From positions 20,038-84,037 of the forward strand of contig JAUQQQ010000004.1 of NCBI GenBank assembly GCA_030549815.1: DNA of 64,000 nt, written 5' to 3'. Each line of letters starts with the position of its first letter. Position 1 is the stretch's first letter. Position numbers and translations under genes: made by a program. The notes below the pieces were generated by a model. The model searched no databases. It saw nothing but the letters and a program-made list of their open reading frames with translations, and had not been told where the DNA came from. The DNA comes from a bacterium. Its GTDB lineage: Bacteria; DRYD01. Positions 52,311 to 61,310 of this stretch are shown here, piece after piece.

Positions 52311-53213
52311 GTGATAATCTTAATTACAGGTCCAACAGCAGTAGGAAAAACAAAACTATCTTTGTTATTAGCTCAAAAAATACCCCATACATTCATTGTT
52401 TCTGTAGATAGTAGACAAGTTTACAGAATGATGGATATAGGAACAGATAAAGTTTCATTGCAAGATAGAAAAAAAATACCTCACTACCTAATAGATATTC
52501 TAAATCCCAACCATGATTTTTCATTAGGATGTTTCATGGAGAAAGCAAAAAAAATCATAGATTTCGGGATACAAAAAAAAATAAACCTAATATTTGTCGG
52601 AGGAACAGTTTTATACGCTTTGGCATTAGTAAAAGGATACACCTTATTACCAACTAATACAAATATTAGAAAAAAACTTGAAAGTAAATCTACAGAAGAG
52701 TTGAAGGAATTGCTTTCTAACTTAGATAAAAAGTTTAACACCAATTTCTTAGAAAAATATAAAGATAGAAGGAGAATAATAAGGTTGTTAGAAGCTTATG
52801 AAATAACCAAAACTAATCCTGCGAATTTATGGGAAAATAACAAGAAATTTCCAATAAACAAGATATTCATCCTTACCAATAACCGGCAAATAATCTACGA
52901 AAACATAAATAAAAGAGTAGATCGGCAAATCAGAGAAGGTTTAATAGATGAAGTCAAATTTATCCTTAAAAAATTTCCCGAGGCACCAAGTTTTAAAAGC
53001 ATGAAAACCTTTGGATATTATGAAGTAATCCAATACTTACAAGGAAATATAGAATTTAATTCAATGATAGAAATGATAAAGAAAAATACGAGGCACTTTG
53101 CAAAACGACAGTTCTCATTCTTAAAAAAAATAGACGGTGAAGTTATTAATTTACAAGATTTCAATCAAAGTATAGAAAAGGCTTGTGATTACCTATGCCA
53201 AAAATTGATATAA
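52311..53213 (+). CDS. miaA: tRNA dimethylallyltransferase
   Basis: A 300-aa enzyme adding a dimethylallyl group to A37 of tRNAs reading U-starting codons. Seen: Walker-type GPTAVGKTKLS (7-17), VSVDSRQVYRMMDIGTDK, and FVGGTVLYALALVKG, plus the C-terminal TKKNTRHFAKRQFSF-type motif (KKNTRHFAKRQFSFLKK). The start is GTG immediately after the previous stop (TAAGTG) with no ribosome site, implying translational coupling. Confidence 0.95.
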   Translation: MIILITGPTAVGKTKLSLLLAQKIPHTFIVSVDSRQVYRMMDIGTDKVSLQDRKKIPHYLIDILNPNHDFSLGCFMEKAKKIIDFGIQKKINLIFVGGTVLYALALVKGYTLLPTNTNIRKKLESKSTEELKELLSNLDKKFNTNFLEKYKDRRRIIRLLEAYEITKTNPANLWENNKKFPINKIFILTNNRQIIYENINKRVDRQIREGLIDEVKFILKKFPEAPSFKSMKTFGYYEVIQYLQGNIEFNSMIEMIKKNTRHFAKRQFSFLKKIDGEVINLQDFNQSIEKACDYLCQKLI

Positions 53214-54100
53214 TTGAAAAAGATGAATACTATGATATAGATGAAACTGAGGTTTTAATTCCAGAAAATATTTTTATATTTGATGCAGTTAAGAAAGTCA
53301 TAAAAGATAATCCTTATCTGTTTTGGATTACAGTAATCGGTGGCGTAAAATTACTGCCAGAACCATCCTTTACAAAAACTTTTTCTTTTTATATCAAATC
53401 TACCTTGCAAGAAGACAAAAATTCTAATGAAAATTATGACCCTACTTTTGAAAAACTCAGAAAATTTGGTTTAGAATTTTCTTCAATATTTGAAAATTAT
53501 AAACCATTAGAAAATTTTCTACTAAATTTAAACAATTTTGAAAATGATTATGTAATAGGATTGATATCAAAGATAAAGGATATTGATGAATATGAAATAA
53601 GAGATTTTGTTGAAAAATATACGAATAATTTTATGTCTTTACTCGAAAGCTTAGTAGTATACAGTTTTTGCAAAAACGATATAAAAAAAAGTGCGTTCGT
53701 TATATCTGATGGAAGTTTAGTAAAGTTCAAAAGATTTAGAAAATTAGATAATGTAAAAATGTTTGGTTTAATAAAAGAAGTAGAAAGGAACTATTTGTAT
53801 CAATTCGGTAATAGTTATTTATACAACTTGCCTTTTTTAAAGAGAAGTGCAGCTTTTTACTTAGTTTATGATGATATTAAATTTCTAAGCTTTTACATGA
53901 ATATTGGGAAAATCATAAGGTTGGAAGTATTAGATGGAAAAATAGAAGAATTATTATTGATTGCTAAAATATTGAAATCCATTTCACATGTGCCGCATCT
54001 TTATTATAGAATGCCACAAAATAATCTAATACTTACAAAATTAGAAAGAAATTTAAAAAATTATATAATGAATGATGTTCTGTTTGATAGATTTATATGA
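53195..54100 (+). CDS. NurA-like nuclease-domain protein (tentative)
   Basis: A 301-aa protein not securely recognised. The stretch VISDGSLVKF (about residues 168-177), followed by a FGLIKEVERNY element, resembles the second acidic motif (DGSL) and K/R motif of NurA nucleases, 5'-3' exonucleases that act with HerA in archaea and some bacteria. The first NurA Asp motif near the N-terminus and a herA gene are not seen here. It overlaps miaA by 19 nt and pcm by 4 nt. Treat the assignment as a hint. Confidence 0.4.
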   Translation: MPKIDIIEKDEYYDIDETEVLIPENIFIFDAVKKVIKDNPYLFWITVIGGVKLLPEPSFTKTFSFYIKSTLQEDKNSNENYDPTFEKLRKFGLEFSSIFENYKPLENFLLNLNNFENDYVIGLISKIKDIDEYEIRDFVEKYTNNFMSLLESLVVYSFCKNDIKKSAFVISDGSLVKFKRFRKLDNVKMFGLIKEVERNYLYQFGNSYLYNLPFLKRSAAFYLVYDDIKFLSFYMNIGKIIRLEVLDGKIEELLLIAKILKSISHVPHLYYRMPQNNLILTKLERNLKNYIMNDVLFDRFI

Positions 54101-54729
54101 CTTTGGAAGAATTAATAAAAGAGTTAGCAAAATATAAAGTTAGTTCTAAGACATTGGAGGCAATGAAAATAATAAAAAGAGAGTACTTTGTTGAAGACAA
54201 GAAAAAAGCATATTTAAATGAAGCTTTACCATTTTACAGCCAAACGACATCTCAACCATTGGTAATTGCAAATGTGATAGATAATTTGGAACTTAACAAA
54301 GAGGACGTGGTGATAGAAGCTGGGACAGGATCGGGATTCCAAACATGCTTACTTGCCTTCTTTTCAAAAAAAGTATTCTCATTTGAAATAGATGAAATAA
54401 TATTTAATGCAGCACAGAAAAATATCCAAAATTTTATGGAAATAAACAAAGATCTTGATCTCAAAATAGAATTAATAAAAGGCAATATATTTAAATCTGA
54501 AAAATTAATAAATCAAATAATAGAAACAGAAGGTAAGATTGACAAAGTTGTATTTAGCTTCGCTATAAAGAAAATACCTGATATTTTTGTCAAAAATGCC
54601 AAAATAATTATTGCTCCAATAGAAGAAAATAATAATTACCAAAAATTAAAAAAAATAGTAATAAAAGACGGAAAGATATTTGAAAAAGACTTAGGCTTAG
54701 TTTCTTTTGTAAAACAAAGAGAAGAATGA
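54097..54729 (+). CDS. pcm: Protein-L-isoaspartate O-methyltransferase
   Basis: A 210-aa SAM methyltransferase that initiates repair of isoaspartyl residues in aged proteins. Seen: AYLNEALPFYSQTTSQP near residues 39-55 (family AYxDxaLpIgxgqTiSqP), then the SAM loop VIEAGTGSGFQTCLLA and SFEIDE. The C-terminal half is divergent. It sits near hsp20 and the J-protein, a natural protein-repair neighbourhood. Confidence 0.85.
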   Translation: MTLEELIKELAKYKVSSKTLEAMKIIKREYFVEDKKKAYLNEALPFYSQTTSQPLVIANVIDNLELNKEDVVIEAGTGSGFQTCLLAFFSKKVFSFEIDEIIFNAAQKNIQNFMEINKDLDLKIELIKGNIFKSEKLINQIIETEGKIDKVVFSFAIKKIPDIFVKNAKIIIAPIEENNNYQKLKKIVIKDGKIFEKDLGLVSFVKQREE

Positions 54730-55925
54730 TAAAAATTCAGAAAGCTGATATAAAACATAAAAAATCTATAAAAAATCTATATCAAAAGGTTTATGGCAGT
54801 TTTTACTCTTTACCCGAAGTCCAAGACGATGAATTAATGGAAGAAATATTGAGTGGAGTATCAAAGCTAAGTAAGGAGAAAACCGATGATTTATGGGTAA
54901 TAGCAATTGATAATAAAGAAATTGTTGGATCATTAATATTTAGAGTAAATAAAGATATTTCATTATGTAAAGCCATGGGAGCAATAGTTTTGCCAGAATA
55001 CAGAGGTAAAGGGATTTTTAAAGAAATGTTTGAATATGGTTTAAATAATATAGATGTTGATATTATATATGCTCTTACTCGCACGATTTCCCCTGAACCA
55101 CAAAAACTTTTAATCAAATATGATTTCATTCCTTTAGGTGTTTTTCCAAATGTAAGAAGAGTATATGCTTATGAAAATCATGGACTGTATGCTTTAATAA
55201 AAGCAACCGCCTTCAACAAAAGGAAAAAAGTTGAAAAAATGCTACCTGAAATAAAAAATCTTTCTAACATCTTGAAAGACCTAATGATAAGAAAATTTCT
55301 TTTGGGAATTTTTAAACAAGAAAAAAAAGATTATTCCTATTTAGAATCATTCATATCCGAAAAATTAATTATAGTATATAGAGAAAAATTCAACATAAAA
55401 ATAAGGGAAGCAAAAAAAATAGATATAAAAGTCATAAACGTTGAAAAAGAATACATTAATAGTATTGATAACTTAAGATTTAAATTTTTTCCATTTCATA
55501 AACCTAATTTTAAAATAACAACAGAATTTGGAAGTGTTTTTTTACACCTTAACATGATAGACAAACACTGTGCAATAATGGGCATAGATTGCCCCAAAGA
55601 AGATGTTGAAAAACTTTATAATTTATTTTTCAATATTCCTTACATTGTTGACAAATTAGACGCTCGATATTTGGAGATAATTTCAATTGCTTTAAATCAC
55701 ACAAATCATTCTATATTACTTGACAATGGTTTTATTCCTGCAGCCTATTTTCCTTGCCTTATTCCTGAAAAAAACCAGAGAGCAGATGCTGTAGTATTTT
55801 TTTATCCATACAATTTGCCACATTTTAAAAACATGTTCGTACCAGATGATTTCAAACCGTACATAAAATATGTTTACTCTATGATAATTAGAAAAATAAA
55901 CGAAGAACTGGAGACAAACTTATAA
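54726..55925 (+). CDS. GNAT-family N-acetyltransferase, possibly two tandem domains
   Basis: This 399-aa protein has an N-terminal GNAT domain (about residues 1-150) with the acetyl-CoA loop [18 protein letters not shown] (93-110). The end of that domain, [16 protein letters not shown], is echoed near residue 335-350 by [15 protein letters not shown], so the second half may be a decayed GNAT copy that has lost its CoA loop. The substrate is unknown. It is the last gene of the plus-strand train and its stop overlaps the Nudix stop by 6 nt. Confidence 0.8.
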   Translation: MIKIQKADIKHKKSIKNLYQKVYGSFYSLPEVQDDELMEEILSGVSKLSKEKTDDLWVIAIDNKEIVGSLIFRVNKDISLCKAMGAIVLPEYRGKGIFKEMFEYGLNNIDVDIIYALTRTISPEPQKLLIKYDFIPLGVFPNVRRVYAYENHGLYALIKATAFNKRKKVEKMLPEIKNLSNILKDLMIRKFLLGIFKQEKKDYSYLESFISEKLIIVYREKFNIKIREAKKIDIKVINVEKEYINSIDNLRFKFFPFHKPNFKITTEFGSVFLHLNMIDKHCAIMGIDCPKEDVEKLYNLFFNIPYIVDKLDARYLEIISIALNHTNHSILLDNGFIPAAYFPCLIPEKNQRADAVVFFYPYNLPHFKNMFVPDDFKPYIKYVYSMIIRKINEELETNL

Positions 55926-56330
55926 CCATCTTTTCTCAATAATTTTAACCAATTTATTAGTGTATTTATTCATTTTGATCCTTCTAAAATCTTCTTTTTT
56001 AAGCCATACAAAATCCACTATTTCTTCGTTAAAAGATAAAAAATCTATATTATTAACTTTGACCAAATAGTTAAAAAGTATCATATGTATTGGTTTATAA
56101 AATTCTTCATCGAAAATTGCTTCAAAAAAAGTGATAAATTGGCAATTATTTTTTCGCACATCCAAATTAGTTTCTTCTTTTATTTCTCTAATAAGTGCTT
56201 GAATTAGAGTTTCTCCAGCATTTACTTTTCCTCCAGGAATACCCCATTTCCCTTTCCATTTTAAAGTTTTAACAAATAAGTATAAATCCTTATATTTTAT
56301 AAGTCCTCCAACAGTTGGTATTATATTCAT
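55920..56330 (-). CDS. Nudix hydrolase
   Basis: The 136-aa protein has the complete Nudix box (GX5EX7REUXEEXGU) at about residues 34-56, with the REIKEET core, which binds Mg and hydrolyses nucleoside diphosphates linked to another moiety. The length suits MutT-like or NUDT-type enzymes; the substrate is not predictable. It overlaps the pseudokinase gene by 4 nt, suggesting one transcript. Confidence 0.92.
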   Translation of the reverse strand: MNIIPTVGGLIKYKDLYLFVKTLKWKGKWGIPGGKVNAGETLIQALIREIKEETNLDVRKNNCQFITFFEAIFDEEFYKPIHMILFNYLVKVNNIDFLSFNEEIVDFVWLKKEDFRRIKMNKYTNKLVKIIEKRWL

Positions 56331-57292
56331 AGCAGAAACAAGAAATAATAAATTAAGAGGATAACAAAAAATAACAATTGGATAAAGATGATGATAGCAA
56401 TAACAAAGAAAGCTTTATTCTTTAGGATATTTAAAAATAAGTTAGGCCTAATTGATTCTTCATATTCAGTTTCATACTTCAGTATCGATTGCAATTTTTT
56501 TTCAAATTCTTTAAAAGTTTTTATTCTATTATTTTGGTTGTACGACAAGCATTTTTCAAGTAATGAGCTTAATTGATTAGGTATTATGGGAGACAGTGAA
56601 GAAGGGGGTGGAAAAAAAAAAGGATCCTCCCGATAATAAGGACTTAATTTAGTAAAATACTCATAGACTATTGCCGAAATTATATAGATATAACTACTTT
56701 GGTTGATAGTATTTTTGTCATCATCAAGCATTTCCGGTGGTACATATCCAAAAGTTCCAATATACTTGTTTTCCTCAACTCCCTTCTCTGTAACTATTGC
56801 AGGTATTTTAGGGATAGAAAAACTAATTATTTTAACTACTCCTTGTTTATCAACGATGATGTTTTCAGGGTTAAGGTCAATGAAATTTATGATGTTTTTC
56901 TCATACAAAAACTTGACAATCTCTAACAACTGCAAAGCCAATTTTATACCTTTAATAACAGTTGGATTTGAAGAGTATATTATTTCACTTAGCAGCGTTC
57001 CATGTAATTCCTCACATACAACAATAAGATATCCTCTTTCCAAAAAATAATCAACAATTTTTCCAACTTTATCATATATAACTTTCGATAAGAAAGAAAA
57101 AACAGAAAATAAATTATTGATGTATGAATGAGAATTAAGATTTTCAGATATATCTATTTGATAGAGAAACCAAGTTGATCCAATAAATCTTATATCTTCT
57201 GCTCTATAAATAATACATCCACCCTCGATTTTGTAAGACGCTACTATTTTATACCTATTATTAAAAACTGTCCCAATAGGAAATTTTTCCAT
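56327..57292 (-). CDS. Membrane-anchored protein pseudokinase
   Basis: The 321-aa protein has the fold of a Hanks kinase ([44 protein letters not shown]) but lacks key residues: the VAIK lysine is replaced (WFLYQID), the HRD motif is FID with the next Lys as Asn, and DFG is ISF. Without the ATP lysine and the metal-binding DFG Asp it is probably inactive. One membrane helix at the very C-terminus (about 292-318) anchors it with the domain in the cytoplasm. A regulatory or scaffold role is inferred; the active kinase at 46989 is a possible partner. Confidence 0.8.
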   Translation of the reverse strand: MEKFPIGTVFNNRYKIVASYKIEGGCIIYRAEDIRFIGSTWFLYQIDISENLNSHSYINNLFSVFSFLSKVIYDKVGKIVDYFLERGYLIVVCEELHGTLLSEIIYSSNPTVIKGIKLALQLLEIVKFLYEKNIINFIDLNPENIIVDKQGVVKIISFSIPKIPAIVTEKGVEENKYIGTFGYVPPEMLDDDKNTINQSSYIYIISAIVYEYFTKLSPYYREDPFFFPPPSSLSPIIPNQLSSLLEKCLSYNQNNRIKTFKEFEKKLQSILKYETEYEESIRPNLFLNILKNKAFFVIAIIIFIQLLFFVILLIYYFLFLL

Positions 57293-57364
57293 TACTTCGT
57301 AAATAATTTTACTTACAAGAAAGAAAAATCCTCCTTATTTGGACTCAACTTTCAAATTTTCAAA

Positions 57365-57398
57365 ATTTTTACAAAAAATTTACTTTTTTTACAAAAAA
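57365..57398. promoter_or_regulatory. Phased A-tracts upstream of the EF-hand gene
   Basis: TTTTTACAAAAAATTTACTTTTTTTACAAAAAA lies about 70-100 nt before the ATG. The second TTTACA is followed after 17 nt by TAAAGA (or TATTAA), a weak -35/-10 candidate. A-tracts repeat with near-helical spacing. Confidence 0.35.
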
Positions 57399-57465
57399 TA
57401 CCTTTTTTATTAAAGAATCTTTCTCAATAATTTAATTAGAAATTAAAAAAAAGGAGGGTGGTAAT

Positions 57466-58326
57466 ATGAACATAGGGTTAAATACAAGCTCATATTTATA
57501 CCACTATAATTCTTTATCAGTAGAACAAAAATCACAGGTTAATATGATAGCTTCTTCATTGGGAATTAGTATTGAAGAACTATCATTTTACTTTGGAATG
57601 ATTAGCTTCAATTTAGGCAACATTAGCTTTTTTGCTTTTGTTTTTTTAATTTACCAAAAGCCACAGATATTAAATAATCTAAGAATGATATATGCTAACA
57701 TGCAAGCACAAGCAAATTTCAATATAGGTTTTATTGGAGGATTCAATAATACTCCTCAACCTTATCCACTGCCGTCTAATCCAGAACTACCTACACCATT
57801 ACCATCAAATCCAGGGGAATCAAACTGTGTAAAATCGCAAATTGGGGACGCATTCCTAACAGCATTCTCTCCACAAGATTTAGCTAAATTGCAAAATGGA
57901 GAAAAAATAGATCTAAAAAATGGGATTATCTCAAGCATAAACAACCTTAAAGAATTTGATAAAAACAATGATGGAAAATTGACAGGCGATGAACTAAAAG
58001 ATCTTCAAGTTGCAGTAGATAAAAATAAAGACGGGCAAATAGAAAAAGGAGAATTAGCTAAAGCATTAGAAGCAGGAGTTAAAGAAATAGATATTAATAG
58101 TGGAAAGGTAACAACAAATGATGGAAAAGAATTTAACATAAACCAAGGAAACGTAAATGTAGGTAAAGATGGGAAAACAGATAATAAACCTGCAATAACC
58201 ATAGATACAGATAAAAATGCAGGACAATCAAAAGATGGAAATAATAGATTAGAACCAGCACCATCTCCACAGTTAGGAAACAGCCCAAATAGCACAAATA
58301 GTAGCAGTGGTAGCGGTGGTAAATAG
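57466..58326 (+). CDS. EF-hand calcium-binding protein with Pro-rich and disordered parts
   Basis: A 286-aa protein: a helical, partly hydrophobic N-terminus (about 30-65), a Pro-rich linker (95-118, repeating PLPSNP), then two consecutive EF-hand loops, DKNNDGKLTGDE (165-176) and DKNKDGQIEKGE (185-196), with all Ca ligands. The C-terminal 90 residues are Gly/Asn/Asp/Ser-rich and probably disordered. No signal peptide is visible. The pairing recalls calmodulin or dockerins, but dockerin surroundings are absent. It has a strong ribosome site (AAGGAGGG). Confidence 0.85.
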   Translation: MNIGLNTSSYLYHYNSLSVEQKSQVNMIASSLGISIEELSFYFGMISFNLGNISFFAFVFLIYQKPQILNNLRMIYANMQAQANFNIGFIGGFNNTPQPYPLPSNPELPTPLPSNPGESNCVKSQIGDAFLTAFSPQDLAKLQNGEKIDLKNGIISSINNLKEFDKNNDGKLTGDELKDLQVAVDKNKDGQIEKGELAKALEAGVKEIDINSGKVTTNDGKEFNINQGNVNVGKDGKTDNKPAITIDTDKNAGQSKDGNNRLEPAPSPQLGNSPNSTNSSSGSGGK

Positions 58327-58340
58327 CAACCTATCAGCAC

Positions 58341-59180
58341 TTACATTGTAAGAACCATTATTTTTTCAATATCACCGTTTATATCGTAGAGTAAATCGGA
58401 TATAAGTGATAAGTTTGATATATCCTCTTCCTTTAGTTTTTCCAATTTCTCTACTACCTTATGCAAAATTTCGATACCTCCCAATTTAGCCTTGAAATAT
58501 AAAGGTATATTTTGATCAAATTTTATATTATCCAAAATAGAATAAAATCTATTATCTTCTTTTAAAGAAACTTTTGTTAAACCAACTATGGATAAGTCAA
58601 TTAGTTGTACAAATAAATCAGAATTTTTTAAAAGCGCAGCCTGGAATAAATTCCTTATAAAAGGTACTTTAGTTTCCAAATCGACAAAAACTATATTACA
58701 ATTCTGGCATACATTATTATTTAACTCTAATCCACAGCATGGACAAAATAATGTAAAATTCATTTTTAATGTCAGAATATAATCATAAACATATCTTACA
58801 TCTACATATAAATCATGTATTTTTTCAAAGTTTTCTAAATTGATAATTATTTGAGAAATAATTTCTGAAGTAGTTTCTCTTAGATAAAATAATTCCTCTT
58901 TTTGTAGATATTCAACAGATGACAATATTTCTAATTCCAAATCCAAAAATAACCATTCAATAAACTCTTTGTCTACCATTTTAAAATTCAAATAATCTGA
59001 TAAAAAGTAATCTATAAAAATAGGCTGCTTAATCCTTCTTAAAAAATCAATTTTATTTTCTAAGAAATATGGTTTAACATCAAGTTTTAGAGAGTTATAT
59101 ATATTCCAAGCTGCTAATTTAAGCTGATTAAAAGAGGAAGAGATAAGATTCCATAATTCATTATTCTCGATTAAATTCAA
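58341..59180 (-). CDS. Zinc-ribbon helical protein, 3' part of an interrupted frame
   Basis: From the TTG at 59180, preceded by AAAGGGG, this is 279 aa: helical N-terminal region, a zinc ribbon CPCC...CQNC (C146, C149, C158, C161) and a C-terminal helical domain. The segment after the ribbon (TKVPFIRNLFQAAL) parallels the protein at 60796 (NSPFVNEILFLAE), so the two are paralogues. The frame continues open upstream for 64 codons to an in-frame TAA (59373-59375) and beyond it into the 77-codon frame from 59606. Initiation at the TTG, readthrough or a broken gene are all possible. Function unknown. Confidence 0.7.
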   Translation of the reverse strand: MNLIENNELWNLISSSFNQLKLAAWNIYNSLKLDVKPYFLENKIDFLRRIKQPIFIDYFLSDYLNFKMVDKEFIEWLFLDLELEILSSVEYLQKEELFYLRETTSEIISQIIINLENFEKIHDLYVDVRYVYDYILTLKMNFTLFCPCCGLELNNNVCQNCNIVFVDLETKVPFIRNLFQAALLKNSDLFVQLIDLSIVGLTKVSLKEDNRFYSILDNIKFDQNIPLYFKAKLGGIEILHKVVEKLEKLKEEDISNLSLISDLLYDINGDIEKIMVLTM

Positions 59181-59372
59181 TTTTTCTTCCCCTTTATAGA
59201 TATAAATTTGATCCGATTCAAAAGATATTCTATTGATTACAGAAGATAAAGTATCTGCTAAGATATTAGTTTGGTTTATTTCTTCACAAACTTGTTCCTC
59301 TTCTAAAACTTTATCTTCTAAAGAACTTATATAAGAAAGGAAATTATTTATAAGTTGAATCTTTGAGTTAAT

Positions 59373-59606
59373 TTAATTCAGTAAAATTTGTATCTTTTGT
59401 ATAGATTGTTCTCCTTGATTTTTTATTAAATCTTCAATTACATCAACTTCATTAGCCCATAAACTTTTTTTTATTACTTGTTGATAATACAAAGATATAG
59501 CTGTGGGAGAATCTGCATCTAAGTTGTATAATTCATTAATTATTTTAACAGTTGGCAAGGAAAAAAGGTCTATGAATAGGAAGCTACTTACATTTGGTTC
59601 GTACAT
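59373..59606 (-). CDS. 77-codon frame behind tRNA-Gln, 5' part of the interrupted gene
   Basis: The ATG at 59606 lies 23 nt after the tRNA-Gln 3' end, with no ribosome site. The 77 aa are helical and acidic (SLWANEVDVIEDLIKNQGEQ). The TAA at its end is in the same frame as the 64 open codons and the 279-aa frame that follow, so without it one protein of about 421 residues would be made. As a standalone gene it resembles nothing I know. Confidence 0.5.
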   Translation of the reverse strand: MYEPNVSSFLFIDLFSLPTVKIINELYNLDADSPTAISLYYQQVIKKSLWANEVDVIEDLIKNQGEQSIQKIQILLN

Positions 59607-59629
59607 TAATAATTGGTTATTTTTAGGAG

Positions 59630-59700
59630 CTGGCGGGGAAGGATTCGAACCCTCGCCACGGGATCCAAAGTCCCATGTCCTACCACTAGACGACCCGCCA
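59630..59700 (-). tRNA. tRNA-Gln(TTG)
   Basis: A 71-nt cloverleaf on the minus strand: acceptor TGGCGGG/CCCGCCA, D stem GTCT/GGAC, anticodon stem TGGGA/TCCCG with loop CTTTGGA (anticodon TTG), T stem GAGGG/CCTTC with loop TTCGAAT. The first base pair U-A and discriminator G are typical for bacterial tRNA-Gln. CCA is not encoded. TATAGT at 59715-59710 is a likely -10; a similar TATwATAGTrTAGGG stretch precedes tRNA-Trp. Confidence 0.96.
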
Positions 59701-59806
59701 ATACCCTACACTATAATATTACTACCTTCAAATCATTATTCCTTTCTGAAGGATAAAAATAAAAAAATAGAGAAAAATATAACTAATCAACAAAGATTTT
59801 GGAAAA

Positions 59807-60721
59807 ATGAGAAAGGGAATAGTTATATTTGCAGATGCGGATGACGAAAATGCACAGTTTCTCTTTAATCAAGCTAAATCTTTATCCGCAAATCCAATAT
59901 TTATCGATACAAAAAAATTAGCACTCTCTTACGATCTATACATAGATCTGGAAAATCAAGATATAAAGTTTTTACACACAAATGCTAAAAAATTCAATTT
60001 CTTCGTCAGAGCAGTGAATCTAATCCCATTAAATCCTTTTTCCTTTTCATCCTCCCAGAAATATAACGAATACAGAAACTACTATTCTCTTATGTTTTCT
60101 TTTCTTGAAACTTTAAAATCCGAAGGTCTAAAAGTAGTCAATCCTCCCTCCACCTTCTGGTGCCATTACTTTAAACCCTATACATATTACTTAGCACAAA
60201 AAGTAGGACTAAAAATACCTACAACAATAATAACACCGTCATTTAGACAAATTTACAAAACATATAAAAAATTTCAAAACCAAAAACTAATAATTAAACC
60301 AATAGCAGGAGGAGAAACAGTTAAAGAACTTAATGAAGAAATACTTGAAAAAATTAAACTATCAACAACTGTCTATATATTACAAGAAAAAATCCAAGGA
60401 ACAAATATAAGAATTTTCACCTTAGGCAATAAATTCCTGTGTGCATTTAGTATCGAATATGATACAAATAAATCCATAGATTACAGAGATTTAAATCCTA
60501 AAGAATTAAAAATAAAAACGACTAAAGTTAGCAATGAAATAAAAAAACTTTCTTTAAAATTAGCAAAAGAGATAGGATTACTCTTTTCAGGGATTGATTT
60601 TATAGTAAAAAATAATGATTACTATTTTCTTGACATAAATCCTGCACCTATGTTTGAAGGCTTTGAATTTTACTCATCTTTTCCTATTTCCAAGCAAATA
60701 ATAAAATATCTTTCCGATTAA
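59807..60721 (+). CDS. ATP-grasp ligase, RimK-like
   Basis: A 304-aa protein with an ATP-grasp fold: the nucleotide lysine near LIIKPIAGGETVKEL (about residues 164-178), YILQEKIQGTNIRIFTLGNKF, and the metal site GIDFIVKNNDYYFLDINPAPMF (E/D..N pattern). RimK-like enzymes add amino acids to peptides or cofactors; the substrate is unknown. It is divergent from tRNA-Gln and single. A weak ribosome site (TTGGAAAA) precedes the ATG. Confidence 0.82.
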   Translation: MRKGIVIFADADDENAQFLFNQAKSLSANPIFIDTKKLALSYDLYIDLENQDIKFLHTNAKKFNFFVRAVNLIPLNPFSFSSSQKYNEYRNYYSLMFSFLETLKSEGLKVVNPPSTFWCHYFKPYTYYLAQKVGLKIPTTIITPSFRQIYKTYKKFQNQKLIIKPIAGGETVKELNEEILEKIKLSTTVYILQEKIQGTNIRIFTLGNKFLCAFSIEYDTNKSIDYRDLNPKELKIKTTKVSNEIKKLSLKLAKEIGLLFSGIDFIVKNNDYYFLDINPAPMFEGFEFYSSFPISKQIIKYLSD

Positions 60722-60795
60722 TACCTACAAACTTACAAATAGGATTTACTAAAGCCTTCCTTCAACAAAAGGAATGCTTCAGTCATCAATTTTTC

Positions 60796-61281
60796 TTAAA
60801 AACCTTGCTTATACTTTTCAACTATATATTCTAATTCTATTCCTTTTGTTTTCAGGTCATTTCGTACAAATTCTTCATCCTGAACCTTAATTTTTATATC
60901 ATCCAATAACTTTTTCACTTCTTTAAATTCTATGTCCTTTATTTTTAATTTTTCAAGAAGATCACTATAAGGTTGATTTTCTTCGACACGTTGTGCAATA
61001 TTGATTAGTAAATCCTTTATTTCTTTCATTTTTTCATCAATAATCATAAAGGTATCGTCAACAAAAGGTACATGCAGATTAGGAGTAGATGAGATCGAGA
61101 TATCTATTTCATCTATAAAATTATTAAGAGCAGTAAGGAGTAGATGTTCTCCATTCTCTGCCAAGAATAAAATTTCATTAACGAAAGGTGAGTTCTCCGG
61201 AAAATCAAATCTATATTCTATTCTACAATCATTACAAGCATCCCCTTCCATTACTTGACCACATAGTATGCATCTATACAT
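60796..61281 (-). CDS. Zinc-ribbon helical protein (paralogue of 58341)
   Basis: A 161-aa protein beginning with a zinc ribbon (C4, C7, C16, C19) directly followed by ENSPFVNEILFLAENG and a helical C-terminus with coiled-coil character. It matches the second half of the 279-aa protein at 58341, lacking that protein's N-terminal helical region. Function unknown. It follows the 132-aa gene by 29 nt. Confidence 0.7.
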   Translation of the reverse strand: MYRCILCGQVMEGDACNDCRIEYRFDFPENSPFVNEILFLAENGEHLLLTALNNFIDEIDISISSTPNLHVPFVDDTFMIIDEKMKEIKDLLINIAQRVEENQPYSDLLEKLKIKDIEFKEVKKLLDDIKIKVQDEEFVRNDLKTKGIELEYIVEKYKQGF

Positions 61282-61310
61282 TCTATTCCTCCAGATTAAA
61301 GATTATTCTT

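Noticed and set aside
53548-53730. Small minus-strand frames within 50-55 kb genes
   Set aside because: They lack ribosome sites and are antisense to well-supported coding regions.
59503-59844. Plus-strand frame running through tRNA-Gln
   Set aside because: It is antisense to the tRNA and to the 77-codon frame and looks like no protein; the real plus-strand gene starts at 59807.
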